A stretch of DNA of 7,510 bases from Spirochaetota bacterium (GTDB lineage: Bacteria; Spirochaetota; UBA4802; UBA5550): assembly GCA_022704585.1 (NCBI GenBank), contig JAKJGD010000081.1:1-7510 (forward strand), given 5' to 3'. The translations under genes were made by a program, and so were the position numbers. Below are positions 1 to 6,042 of this stretch, piece by piece. The notes beneath the pieces were generated by a model. That model ran no database searches, was not told where the DNA came from, and saw nothing but the letters and a program-made list of their open reading frames with translations. Every line of letters begins with the position of its first letter. The first letter of the stretch is position 1.

Positions 1-288
1 CCGCCTGATCCCGGCCCGGATGATCGCCTCGACGCAGGGGGGCGTCCTGCCGAAATGGCTGCAGGGTTCCAGGGACACGTACATCTCGGCGCCGGAGCTC
101 GCGCTGCCAGCCGCGGCCAGAGCGTCAATCTCGGCATGGCAGGATCCGCAGGGACCCGTTCCGCCCGACGCGATGACGGCGCCGTCCTTCACGATGACCG
201 CTCCCACCGGCGGGTTCGGTGATGTCCGGCCCATATGCCTGAAAGCTATCTTCAGCGCGGTTTCCATGTGACGATTAGCGCTTTTCAT
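1..288 (-). CDS. ribD: RibD N-terminal deaminase domain, partial (riboflavin biosynthesis)
   Basis: This is the first 96 codons of a RibD-type protein; the rest lies beyond base 1. RibD's N-terminal domain is a zinc-dependent deaminase acting on the diaminopyrimidine intermediate of riboflavin synthesis in the cytoplasm. A C-terminal reductase domain usually follows but cannot be seen here. Visible motifs are TSPNPPVGAVIVKDG (residues 22-36), HAE (51-53, zinc His and catalytic Glu) and EPCSHFGRTPPC (75-85 region, zinc Cys76 and Cys85). I chose the ATG at 288 over the one at 267 because it gives the usual short leader before the ALKIA helix. It overlaps the end of the upstream gene by 14 bp, suggesting translational coupling; a GGGAG lies only 2 nt before it. 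Residue 44 is Thr where the family usually has His. Identification is secure from the motifs; full length and the reductase half are unknown. Confidence 0.93.
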   Translation of the reverse strand, partial: MKSANRHMETALKIAFRHMGRTSPNPPVGAVIVKDGAVIASGGTGPCGSCHAEIDALAAAGSASSGAEMYVSLEPCSHFGRTPPCVEAIIRAGIRR

Positions 289-1162
289 CTCTCCCGATAC
301 CGTACCTGTTGAACAATTCCTCCCGGTCGCCATCAAGCTTCATTGCAGACGACAGCGATGCGCGGCCGGTCTCGAAGCGCTTCATGTTGTAGCGCCGCGC
401 GGCGAAATAGCCGCCGGCCATGCTGCCGGCGTAGAACAGCCCGCCGACGATGCCGGTAAAATAGCCGATGACGTCGTTGCGCGTCCGGAACGCAAAATAG
501 GTCAGGACCGCGTCCGCCGCGATCAGCAGAAATGCAAATACTCCCGTGGCTATCTCGCCCGAGTACAAATACCCGGCGCCCGGCACCAGCCCGAGCACCA
601 CGGCGAGCCACGGCTTCCTCGCGCCCGCGGAATCCCGCTGCGCCAGTGCGATCAACTCGCGGCAGGCGCCGTAATCGGGCGCCTCGGGAGGGCCGCAAAT
701 CCCGCCCGCCGCGCCGTACCGTCCCGACACGAGGCTTGAATAAAGACGTCTCTTTTTCACCAGCCCGTCAAAATAGGGGTCTGCACCGGACTGCCACCCG
801 GCTACGAGCGTGTCGAGCCCGGCAAAATTGGAGGCGCCGATAGCGGCGTCGCACTTGAATACCAGGTCCGCGGCAGCGAGGCTGGCGTCGCCTGCCGGCA
901 TCTTCCGGCTCAGTATGTCCGCGTACTGTTTTCCCCTGGAAAGGAGATAGAGCTCGGTCACATGGAAGGCGACAGGGCTCAGGTATCCGGGATGGTACGA
1001 ATCAAGGCGCTTCAGCTCGACCAGGGCGCGGTAATATTCCTGCCTGCCGATCAGGCTGCGCGTGAAGCCCAGGAGGCGGTCCGGGCCGAATTCGTCGGCA
1101 GTCGCGGGCGCCGCCTGCCAGAGGAACATGCAGAGGAGATAAAAAAGGATGGTGTTCTTCAC
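275..1162 (-). CDS. Unrecognised exported/membrane protein with C-terminal PGAGYLYSG membrane domain
   Basis: This 295-residue protein has no firm family assignment. It begins with a likely signal peptide (residues 1-22, hydrophobic core LFYLLCMFLW, possible cleavage after ATA). A mostly helical soluble region follows (about 25-180), with TPR-like spacing of aromatic and Leu residues, e.g. around QEYYRALVELKRLDSYHP, and Cys at 104, 156 and 167. The C-terminal third is membrane-associated: a LGLVPGAGYLYSGE motif (190-203) and two clear hydrophobic segments (about 205-225 and 231-255), ending in a charged tail. PGxGxxYxGxxxxG motifs are known in small membrane domains of several uncharacterised bacterial proteins. 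The GTG start at 1162 is supported by AGGAGG 8 nt upstream. It lies 46 bp after secF and overlaps ribD. An envelope role linked to Sec export is inferred only from position. Confidence 0.8.
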   Translation of the reverse strand: MKNTILFYLLCMFLWQAAPATADEFGPDRLLGFTRSLIGRQEYYRALVELKRLDSYHPGYLSPVAFHVTELYLLSRGKQYADILSRKMPAGDASLAAADLVFKCDAAIGASNFAGLDTLVAGWQSGADPYFDGLVKKRRLYSSLVSGRYGAAGGICGPPEAPDYGACRELIALAQRDSAGARKPWLAVVLGLVPGAGYLYSGEIATGVFAFLLIAADAVLTYFAFRTRNDVIGYFTGIVGGLFYAGSMAGGYFAARRYNMKRFETGRASLSSAMKLDGDREELFNRYGIGRDEKR

Positions 1163-1170
1163 TCGAACCG

Positions 1171-1176
1171 CCTCCT
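1171..1176 (-). promoter_or_regulatory. Shine-Dalgarno AGGAGG before a GTG start
   Basis: A full AGGAGG lies 8 nt upstream of the GTG at 1162. It decides the start of the gene after secF, which has no ATG at that position. Strong reinitiation is expected after the 46 bp gap. Confidence 0.75.
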
Positions 1177-1208
1177 GCCGTGAAGGCCGGCCTGTGCGGT
1201 ACCGACGG

Positions 1209-2516
1209 TCAGGACCGTATCCTGGCCATCAGCTTTTCCCACGAGATCACGACCGGGGACGCGATATACACGGTTGAATACACGCCGACGATCATGCCGA
1301 ACAGCAGCACCATGGCGAAATCCGAAATCCCCTCACCCCCGAGGAAGAAGAGGGCGAAAACCGTGAGGAGCGTCAGGTACGACGTCAGAATCGTCCGGGA
1401 CATGGTGAACGTGACCGCCTTGTTAACAATTTCCACGAATGAGATCTTCGTTTCTATCTGGGAGGTCTCGCGGATACGGTCGAAGATGACGATCGTGTCA
1501 TTGACCGAATAACCGAAAATGGTAAGAAGGGCCGCGATGACCGGGATGTTGATCTCCACGCCGGCCGCGCCGCAGAAGATGAACGCCAGGAATACGTCAT
1601 GGAGAACCGCCACCATTGCGCCGACGGAGTAGCGGAACTCGAACCGGTACGCCAGGTATATCGTCATCAGGAGGATTGACACCAGGATAAGCTTGAGGGC
1701 CGACTTCTTTAAAAAATCGCCGACGGCCGGGCCGACGTTCTCAACGCTCATGACCTGGGAATTCTTGAAGTTTTTCTCCAGCTCCGCCCTGATCCGGTCG
1801 GACTCGTCGACGGCGATCTTGTACAGCAGCGCTCCCTGCTTCTCGCCGTATACGGCCTGGGCCGAGGAGGCGTGCAGAGTGGAGAGCGAGTCGGCGAGCA
1901 TCTTTCCGTCGACCGGCTTGTTGAACACCGCAAACAGGGCGACGCCCTTCAGGATGTCGAGGTTCTCGTGCGCGCCGCGGAGGTTGTTCACGGCCGTATC
2001 GGGATTGTATCTTGGTTGCTTCTTGTCCGCGGACTCGCGGGGGTAGATCGCGTAGATGTTCTTCGCGGGATCGCCGATTTTCCGGAATACCGCGTTTGTG
2101 GGAGCAATCAGGGCGTTCGCCGCCGCTTCATCGACCGCGTCCCTGGACGACATGAGCACCGCCCTCTGGTTCAGTATCTGCATGCCGGGGATCGTCTTTC
2201 CGGCGAGTGCCGTAAGGCCGTCCTGGATTTCCGTCAGCGATTCGCTGCTGATTTTCGTTTGTATGATGTATTCGTTATGCTCCGCCTCGCCGATCTGCTG
2301 GACGGTGGGGCTGAATGCGGTGAGGGCCTTGCGAATAAGCTCCTCGTTAACGCCCTTCTCGAACCTGGCAATAATCTTCTGGCCGCCGACGAAATCGACA
2401 CCCATTCTGATACCGCCCCGCGTAACCGTCATGATTGAGAAAACAACGATCAGCCCGAGAGACAGCGCGTACGCGAAGAATCTGTATTTGATGAATGGAA
2501 CTACCCGCTCTTTCAA
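1209..2516 (-). CDS. secF: Protein translocase subunit SecF, with enlarged periplasmic domain
   Basis: SecF pairs with SecD in the inner membrane and uses proton flow to pull exported proteins through SecYEG. The order is TM1 (about 11-30), GVDFVGG (39-45), a large periplasmic region (46-260), VGPAVG (261-266), then five membrane segments (about 273-425). These carry the family signatures YRFEFRYSVGAM, AVLHDVFLAF, LLTIFGYSVNDTIVIFDRIRE and MSRTILTS. Asp340 and Arg374 fall 34 residues apart and match the essential proton-relay pair Asp213/Arg247 of E. coli SecF. At 435 residues it is over 100 longer than the usual 300-325. The extra length lies between GVDFVGG and VGPAVG and looks like a second copy of the P1 fold (about 48-107 against 194-252). 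The start is a TTG at 2516; an SD of AAGGGGG sits 6 nt upstream and no ATG precedes TM1. It begins 11 bp after secD. Confidence 0.96.
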   Translation of the reverse strand: MKERVVPFIKYRFFAYALSLGLIVVFSIMTVTRGGIRMGVDFVGGQKIIARFEKGVNEELIRKALTAFSPTVQQIGEAEHNEYIIQTKISSESLTEIQDGLTALAGKTIPGMQILNQRAVLMSSRDAVDEAAANALIAPTNAVFRKIGDPAKNIYAIYPRESADKKQPRYNPDTAVNNLRGAHENLDILKGVALFAVFNKPVDGKMLADSLSTLHASSAQAVYGEKQGALLYKIAVDESDRIRAELEKNFKNSQVMSVENVGPAVGDFLKKSALKLILVSILLMTIYLAYRFEFRYSVGAMVAVLHDVFLAFIFCGAAGVEINIPVIAALLTIFGYSVNDTIVIFDRIRETSQIETKISFVEIVNKAVTFTMSRTILTSYLTLLTVFALFFLGGEGISDFAMVLLFGMIVGVYSTVYIASPVVISWEKLMARIRS

Positions 2517-2522
2517 CCTGAG

Positions 2523-2529
2523 CCCCCTT
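2523..2529 (-). promoter_or_regulatory. Shine-Dalgarno AAGGGGG before the secF TTG start
   Basis: The purine run overlaps the secD TAA stop (2528-2530) and sits 6 nt before the TTG at 2516. It is the main support for TTG initiation. Its overlap with the stop codon suggests that terminating secD ribosomes restart on secF, which would keep the partners in balance. Confidence 0.7.
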
Positions 2530-4195
2530 AAATGCTGAGCCTTTTAATTTTCTTGTTCAGAGAAATGAGTTCGTACACGTACCGCGTGATATACAGCGCG
2601 ACGAACATGCTTGCCAGAAGACCGATGGTGAGGGTCACCGCAAAACCCTTGATGGGTCCGGTGCCGAATTGCGCCAGCACGAACGCCGATATCAGCGTCG
2701 TCAGGTTGCCGTCGAAGATGGCCCAGAACGCCCGGTCGAACCCGAGGCTTACGGCCATCCGCACGGACTTGCCGCTGCACAGCTCTTCCTTCATGCGCTC
2801 GTAAATGAGGACGTTCGCGTCGACCGCCATACCGACGGAAAGGATGATGCCCGCGATACCGGGCAGGGTCAGAGTGAAGCCCAGCCACGACAGTATCGCG
2901 ATCTGGAAGATCGTGTTCAGCACGAGCCCCAGGCCCGCTATGACGCCCGCAAGCTTGTAATACATCGCCATGAGAATGACGACCGCGGCGATCCCCAGGA
3001 GCGCAGCCTTGATGCCGGAATCGATCGAGTCCTGGCCGAGCGATGGTCCGACGGTCCGCTCCTCGATAATATTCAGGTCGACCGGCAGCGCGCCTTCCTT
3101 GATGATCCGCGTGAGGGTGTTGACCTCTTCGTAGGTGAAGTTGCCGTTGATCATCGCCTGGCCGCTCGTGATCTGGACGTTGAGCCGCGGCGCGCTCCGC
3201 ACCTTCTCGTCGATGACGATCGCCAGCTTCTTGCCCCAGTTTTTCTTTGCCGTGACGTCGGCGAACTTCGTCGCGCCGTCCGCCGTGGTCGTGAAATGGA
3301 CCGCCAGTCCGCCGTATTCGTCCTGTCCGATCCATGCCTTGCTTATGTCGTTACCCGCGATCGCGACTTCCCGGAAGAGGACGATCGGATACGTGGGTAT
3401 AATTTTGTTCGTGTCTTTTTTACGGTCCCAGTAGTACAGCAGCTCGCGGTCCTTTGGAAGCTGCAGGCCCGCCGTCATGTCGGCAAGGAGCCTGTCCTGG
3501 GTCCCCGCGTCATCGGGCAGGGCCGCACCCTTGTAATTGGCCCTCAGCCACTCGCCCGCCTTGCCGGTCCATTCGTCGTCAACAAGCCGGTATTCGACCC
3601 GGCCGGTCGTTCCGATAGCCTTCTTTACCGCCTTGGGGTCCTTGACACCCGGGAGCTGTATCTCGATTGCGTCCACGCCCCGCGGGCGTATCGACGGCTC
3701 GGCAACGCCGAACTTGTCGATACGGTTCCGGATCAGCTCCAGAGCCTGCTGGGTCAGGTCGGTCTTGTCCTTCTCGGTAAGCTTTTTATTGTCCGCGGAC
3801 CTGCTTTCGATCCTCTTGAAATCGGCCTGCATGACCAGGTTCATGCCGCCCTGGAGGTCAAGACCGAGGTTGATCTTCTTGGCCATGACCATGTCTTCGG
3901 CCCAGTGCTTCCGGATGACGGCATCTTTAACGCCGGGAAACGACCTGACATCATTCATGACGGCATCGGTGATGTTGCGGCCCCCGGCCGTTACCGTTAT
4001 AACGGAGTCCTTCTGCGCCATCTCGTATGTAACCGCGGGAAATTTCCTCTTGACGGCATCGACCTGCTCGGCCGTGGCGTCGGCGTTCATGGTTATGCTC
4101 ATCGTTTTTTCACCGAACGTCGGAAGAATCAGCACGATTGAAAAAGCAATAAGCAGCAGGATAAATATGAGTTTATATATCATTCCCCTGGTCAT
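2528..4195 (-). CDS. secD: Protein translocase subunit SecD
   Basis: SecD is the partner of SecF in the proton-driven SecDF complex, which acts on the periplasmic side of SecYEG late in export. The 555-residue reading has TM1 (about 6-25), an N-terminal periplasmic segment, GLDLQGGMNLVMQ (111-123), the P1 head (about 150-380, with ELIRNRIDKFGVAEPSIRP and IQLPGVKDP), then five TM segments from about 394. Signatures include TLPGIAGIILSVGMAVDANV (443-462; Asp459 matches the functionally important Asp519 of E. coli SecD), FDGNLTTLISA and FGTGPIKGFAVTLTIG. The ATG at 4195 is chosen over an in-frame GTG at 4210 because AGGGGA lies 5 nt before the ATG. The gene begins 18 bp after the preceding membrane-protein gene. 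Length and motifs are normal for the longer SecD class. Confidence 0.97.
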   Translation of the reverse strand: MTRGMIYKLIFILLLIAFSIVLILPTFGEKTMSITMNADATAEQVDAVKRKFPAVTYEMAQKDSVITVTAGGRNITDAVMNDVRSFPGVKDAVIRKHWAEDMVMAKKINLGLDLQGGMNLVMQADFKRIESRSADNKKLTEKDKTDLTQQALELIRNRIDKFGVAEPSIRPRGVDAIEIQLPGVKDPKAVKKAIGTTGRVEYRLVDDEWTGKAGEWLRANYKGAALPDDAGTQDRLLADMTAGLQLPKDRELLYYWDRKKDTNKIIPTYPIVLFREVAIAGNDISKAWIGQDEYGGLAVHFTTTADGATKFADVTAKKNWGKKLAIVIDEKVRSAPRLNVQITSGQAMINGNFTYEEVNTLTRIIKEGALPVDLNIIEERTVGPSLGQDSIDSGIKAALLGIAAVVILMAMYYKLAGVIAGLGLVLNTIFQIAILSWLGFTLTLPGIAGIILSVGMAVDANVLIYERMKEELCSGKSVRMAVSLGFDRAFWAIFDGNLTTLISAFVLAQFGTGPIKGFAVTLTIGLLASMFVALYITRYVYELISLNKKIKRLSI

Positions 4196-4200
4196 GGATG

Positions 4201-4206
4201 TCCCCT
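4201..4206 (-). promoter_or_regulatory. Shine-Dalgarno AGGGGA for secD
   Basis: AGGGGA lies 5 nt before the ATG at 4195 and inside the first codons of the longer GTG reading. It therefore favours the shorter 555-residue SecD. Confidence 0.6.
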
Positions 4207-4213
4207 GCACTCG

Positions 4214-4825
4214 TTATCGTTTCGGAACGGTCCGTACGACCCTTCTCTTCGATTTTCGTGATCTTGTTTTTGAGTATATGACGAACAGGATGAAGATCAG
4301 TATTACGATGCCCCATCCGGCTATCGCCCTGGTGTTCTTTCCGAAAATGCCGGCGCTCTCTTTTTCCTTCTTGTTCTCTCCGCCGATCCTGTCATCGGGA
4401 ATATTGACGATCGAATCCGCTCCCTGGTCCTCGGCCTTGATGGTGATACCGGGGATGCGGTCGTATTTTATTTTTTCATGATCGATGAGGAGCAGGTTTT
4501 CCCCGATCCCGTCATCCGCCGCTTCCTCAACCGGTGCGTCCTTCTGCTTTTCCTCGGCCGCGGCCGGCTTGCGCACCGCTTTCTTTTTCCGGTCAGCCTG
4601 CCTGTCGGTTTTAACCGCCGTCGCGTCCCCGCGGTCCGGCGCGACCGTCCCGTCCTTGCCGGCGGGTGCCGTATCCGGCGATGCTCCTTCCGCGCCGCCG
4701 CGGCTCTCGGTGGCGGAAGCGTCCGGATTCGATCCCGTGCCTCCGCCCTCCTGCGCCACGGCCGCCGCCAGCAGCCAGGCCGGCAGCGCGAGGACCAGCA
4801 GCAGATGCAGTGTGTGCCTTCTCAT
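4214..4825 (-). CDS. Unrecognised signal-peptide/single-span membrane protein between yajC and secD
   Basis: This 203-residue protein matches no family I recognise. It starts with a clear signal peptide (1-24, LLLVLALPAWLLAAAVAQ). A low-complexity stretch rich in Ala, Gly, Pro, Asp and Lys follows (25-105). Next is a more ordered segment (about 106-150, with ENLLLIDHEKIKYDRIPGI and DSIVNIPDDRIGG). A single strong transmembrane helix (about 168-184, GWGIVILIFILFVIY) precedes a very basic tail (SKTRSRKSKRRVVRTVPKR). The signal peptide and the basic end predict a periplasmic N-terminal domain and a cytoplasmic tail (inference from the positive-inside rule). It begins 7 bp after yajC and ends 18 bp before secD, so it is probably co-transcribed and may be an accessory to SecDF-YajC; nothing in the sequence proves that. 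No clear Shine-Dalgarno precedes the ATG, so coupling to yajC termination is likely. Confidence 0.85.
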   Translation of the reverse strand: MRRHTLHLLLVLALPAWLLAAAVAQEGGGTGSNPDASATESRGGAEGASPDTAPAGKDGTVAPDRGDATAVKTDRQADRKKKAVRKPAAAEEKQKDAPVEEAADDGIGENLLLIDHEKIKYDRIPGITIKAEDQGADSIVNIPDDRIGGENKKEKESAGIFGKNTRAIAGWGIVILIFILFVIYSKTRSRKSKRRVVRTVPKR

Positions 4826-4832
4826 GGCCGGT

Positions 4833-5171
4833 CTATTTGACCTTTGTCTGGATTGCGCTTTTGTTGAACTCGACCTTGGTGTTGCCGGCTATTTTCACTA
4901 TGACGATATCGCCTTCCTTGAAACCGTCAATCACTCCGTACATGCCGCCCGCTGTCATGACCTTGTCTCCCTTCTGCAGGGCGGCGATCATCTCGGTGCG
5001 CTCCTTCTCCTTCTTCTTCTGGGGGCGAATCAGGAGAAAATAGAATATACCGATGGTCGCAACCATCAGAATGATAAAACTGTAATTTCCAAGAATTCCC
5101 TGGATCCCCCCCTGTCCAGCCGGGGGAGCTGTCTCGCCAGCGGCGTATGCTATGCCAGTTAATTGTAGCAC
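4833..5171 (-). CDS. yajC: Sec translocase accessory subunit YajC
   Basis: YajC is a small inner-membrane protein that binds SecDF and is commonly encoded just before secD. The 112-residue product has a short Gly/Pro/Ala-rich N-terminal part, one TM helix (about 31-48), the family hallmark LLIRPQKKKEKE (46-57) and the conserved cytoplasmic domain LQKGDKVMTAGGMYGVIDGF (65-84), which continues with EGDIVIVKIAGNTKVEFNK. Length is typical. The start is GTG at 5171, with GGAGG 6 nt upstream. It is the first gene after a promoter at 5201-5230, so it opens the second transcription unit. Family assignment is secure. Confidence 0.96.
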   Translation of the reverse strand: MLQLTGIAYAAGETAPPAGQGGIQGILGNYSFIILMVATIGIFYFLLIRPQKKKEKERTEMIAALQKGDKVMTAGGMYGVIDGFKEGDIVIVKIAGNTKVEFNKSAIQTKVK

Positions 5172-5177
5172 GATGTT

Positions 5178-5182
5178 CCTCC
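5178..5182 (-). promoter_or_regulatory. Shine-Dalgarno GGAGG before the yajC GTG start
   Basis: GGAGG lies 6 nt before the GTG at 5171. An ATG overlapping this site (5184) opens a reading frame that does not encode YajC and is best ignored. Confidence 0.75.
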
Positions 5183-5200
5183 ATTAAAAAAATCAGCGAC

Positions 5201-5230
5201 AGTATTCATCAGCGGCGGGAATTATGTCAA
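5201..5230 (-). promoter_or_regulatory. Sigma70-type promoter for the yajC-secDF unit
   Basis: On the minus strand a perfect -35 TTGACA (5230-5225) is followed after 18 bp by AATACT (5206-5201), a 4/6 match to the -10 consensus. Transcription would start near 5194, giving a leader of about 20-25 nt that contains little beyond the yajC ribosome site. The promoter lies between an upstream terminator and yajC, as expected for a unit boundary. No operator could be recognised. Confidence 0.65.
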
Positions 5231-5233
5231 CAT

Positions 5234-5280
5234 AAAAAATATGGGGTGCCGGCACGACGCCGGGGGCTCCCCGCAGCCCC
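5234..5280 (-). terminator. Rho-independent terminator after the L,D-transpeptidase gene
   Basis: Immediately after the transpeptidase stop, the minus strand has GGGGCT-6 nt-AGCCCC (5280-5263). An alternative, later hairpin is CCGGC-5 nt-GCCGG (5263-5249), which can be extended by an outer GGGG/CCCC pairing (5272-5269 with 5246-5243). A run of six T residues (5239-5234) begins 3 nt after the last CCCC. The two hairpins share bases and are mutually exclusive; the later one is closer to the T-run and is the likelier terminator. It would end the bamA unit just before the yajC promoter. Confidence 0.6.
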
Positions 5281-6042
5281 TCAATCCGGCGAAAGTATCA
5301 CCGGGGTGCCCATCTGCACATACTGCTCGAACTCCACGATGTCGTTATTGTACATCCTGATACAGCCGTTGGAAGAAAGGTTCCCGACTGATTTCTCGTC
5401 ATTGTTGCCGTGAATACCGATGCCCCACCCGATACCCAGCGGCGTGCCGCTTGATGTAAGAGGCACCAGACCCGACTGAAGAGCCTTCCGGTAGCGCTTC
5501 CGGTCCGCGGCGTTCGGGTAGTCGAGCCCGAAAAAGCGGGGGCCGTACGCGTTATCGCCCAGGTCCACGCTCGGGGCGCCGTACTTGCTGTGTCCGTCGC
5601 GGGCCCTGAAAAACTTCTTGTTCATCTTTTTAAGCGTCTTGTAAGAAGAGGATTTCCTGTCCGCATCCATGCTAAGGATCTCGTTGACGCGGTAGAGGCC
5701 CTCCGGGGTGCGGTTGTCCGATTCATGCAGCTTGGGCTTCCGGTCGGTGTTCGAGCCGTATGCTATCCGGTATCCGGCCACCGGCTCCAGGTTCCGGTTA
5801 TACACTTCCAGGAGGAACTTCGTTTTGCTGATAAAAACGACATATTTTCCGTTGAAGCCGTCGAAGGCCCGCTTGATCCGCCTCTCCTTGCTGACGCACG
5901 CAGGCTGCAGCGCCAGGAGAGCACAGAGTGACAAGAGCCCGAGGATCCGTGCGCCCGCGGCCGGGCCGGGGACATTACCGCGACTCGGGCGCGCTCCGCT
6001 CTTCCAGCCGGATGATTTCCCGCATGATTTCTTCCGTAACAT
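5281..6042 (-). CDS. L,D-transpeptidase (YkuD family), probable lipoprotein
   Basis: YkuD enzymes form L,D peptide cross-links in peptidoglycan, or attach proteins to it, using a catalytic Cys. The 253-residue reading has a hydrophobic signal core (ILGLLSLCALLALQPAC, Cys49 as likely lipidation site) and a YkuD domain from about residue 66 to the end. In it are RTPEGLYRV (111-119), GIGWGIGIHG (203-212, His211) and SSNGCIRMYNNDI (223-235, catalytic Cys227). The usual SHGC is SNGC here. It lies downstream of the skp-like gene and overlaps it by 68 bp if the ATG at 6042 is used. That ATG has AGGAG 4 nt upstream but gives a long basic n-region of some 30 residues before the signal core. A one-base insertion in the C-run at 5968-5971 would instead join the frame to an ATG at 5975, giving a standard lipoprotein signal. 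Function is secure; the start is not. Confidence 0.9.
   Translation of the reverse strand: MLRKKSCGKSSGWKSGARPSRGNVPGPAAGARILGLLSLCALLALQPACVSKERRIKRAFDGFNGKYVVFISKTKFLLEVYNRNLEPVAGYRIAYGSNTDRKPKLHESDNRTPEGLYRVNEILSMDADRKSSSYKTLKKMNKKFFRARDGHSKYGAPSVDLGDNAYGPRFFGLDYPNAADRKRYRKALQSGLVPLTSSGTPLGIGWGIGIHGNNDEKSVGNLSSNGCIRMYNNDIVEFEQYVQMGTPVILSPD

Noticed and set aside
20..271. 83-codon open frame on the plus strand at the window start
   Set aside because: The opposite strand encodes a clear RibD deaminase with zinc and catalytic motifs; the plus frame shows no family features.
1163..1208. GGCCGGCC palindrome and imperfect inverted repeat in the gap after secF, considered as a terminator
   Set aside because: The stem has a three-base mismatch and would need a zero-length loop, and there is no T-run. 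The strong SD that follows suggests the message continues.
2669..4141. 490-codon open frame on the plus strand opposite secD
   Set aside because: It mirrors the secD gene, is rich in Arg, Asp, His and Leu with no domain or TM pattern, and is the expected by-product of GC-rich codon use on the other strand.
3537..4481. 314-codon plus-strand open frame spanning the secD/upstream gene junction
   Set aside because: It crosses two well-supported minus-strand genes, is Ser/Arg-rich in the manner of antisense frames, and has no recognisable motif.
4926..5184. Minus-strand ORF starting at the ATG within the yajC ribosome site
   Set aside because: It runs in another frame over yajC and has no YajC features. 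The GTG at 5171 gives the full conserved protein.
5763..5975. Small minus-strand ORF starting at the TAATG after the skp-like gene
   Set aside because: The product is Ser/Arg-rich and out of frame with the transpeptidase signal core. It matters only as the possible true start if a base is missing in the C-run.
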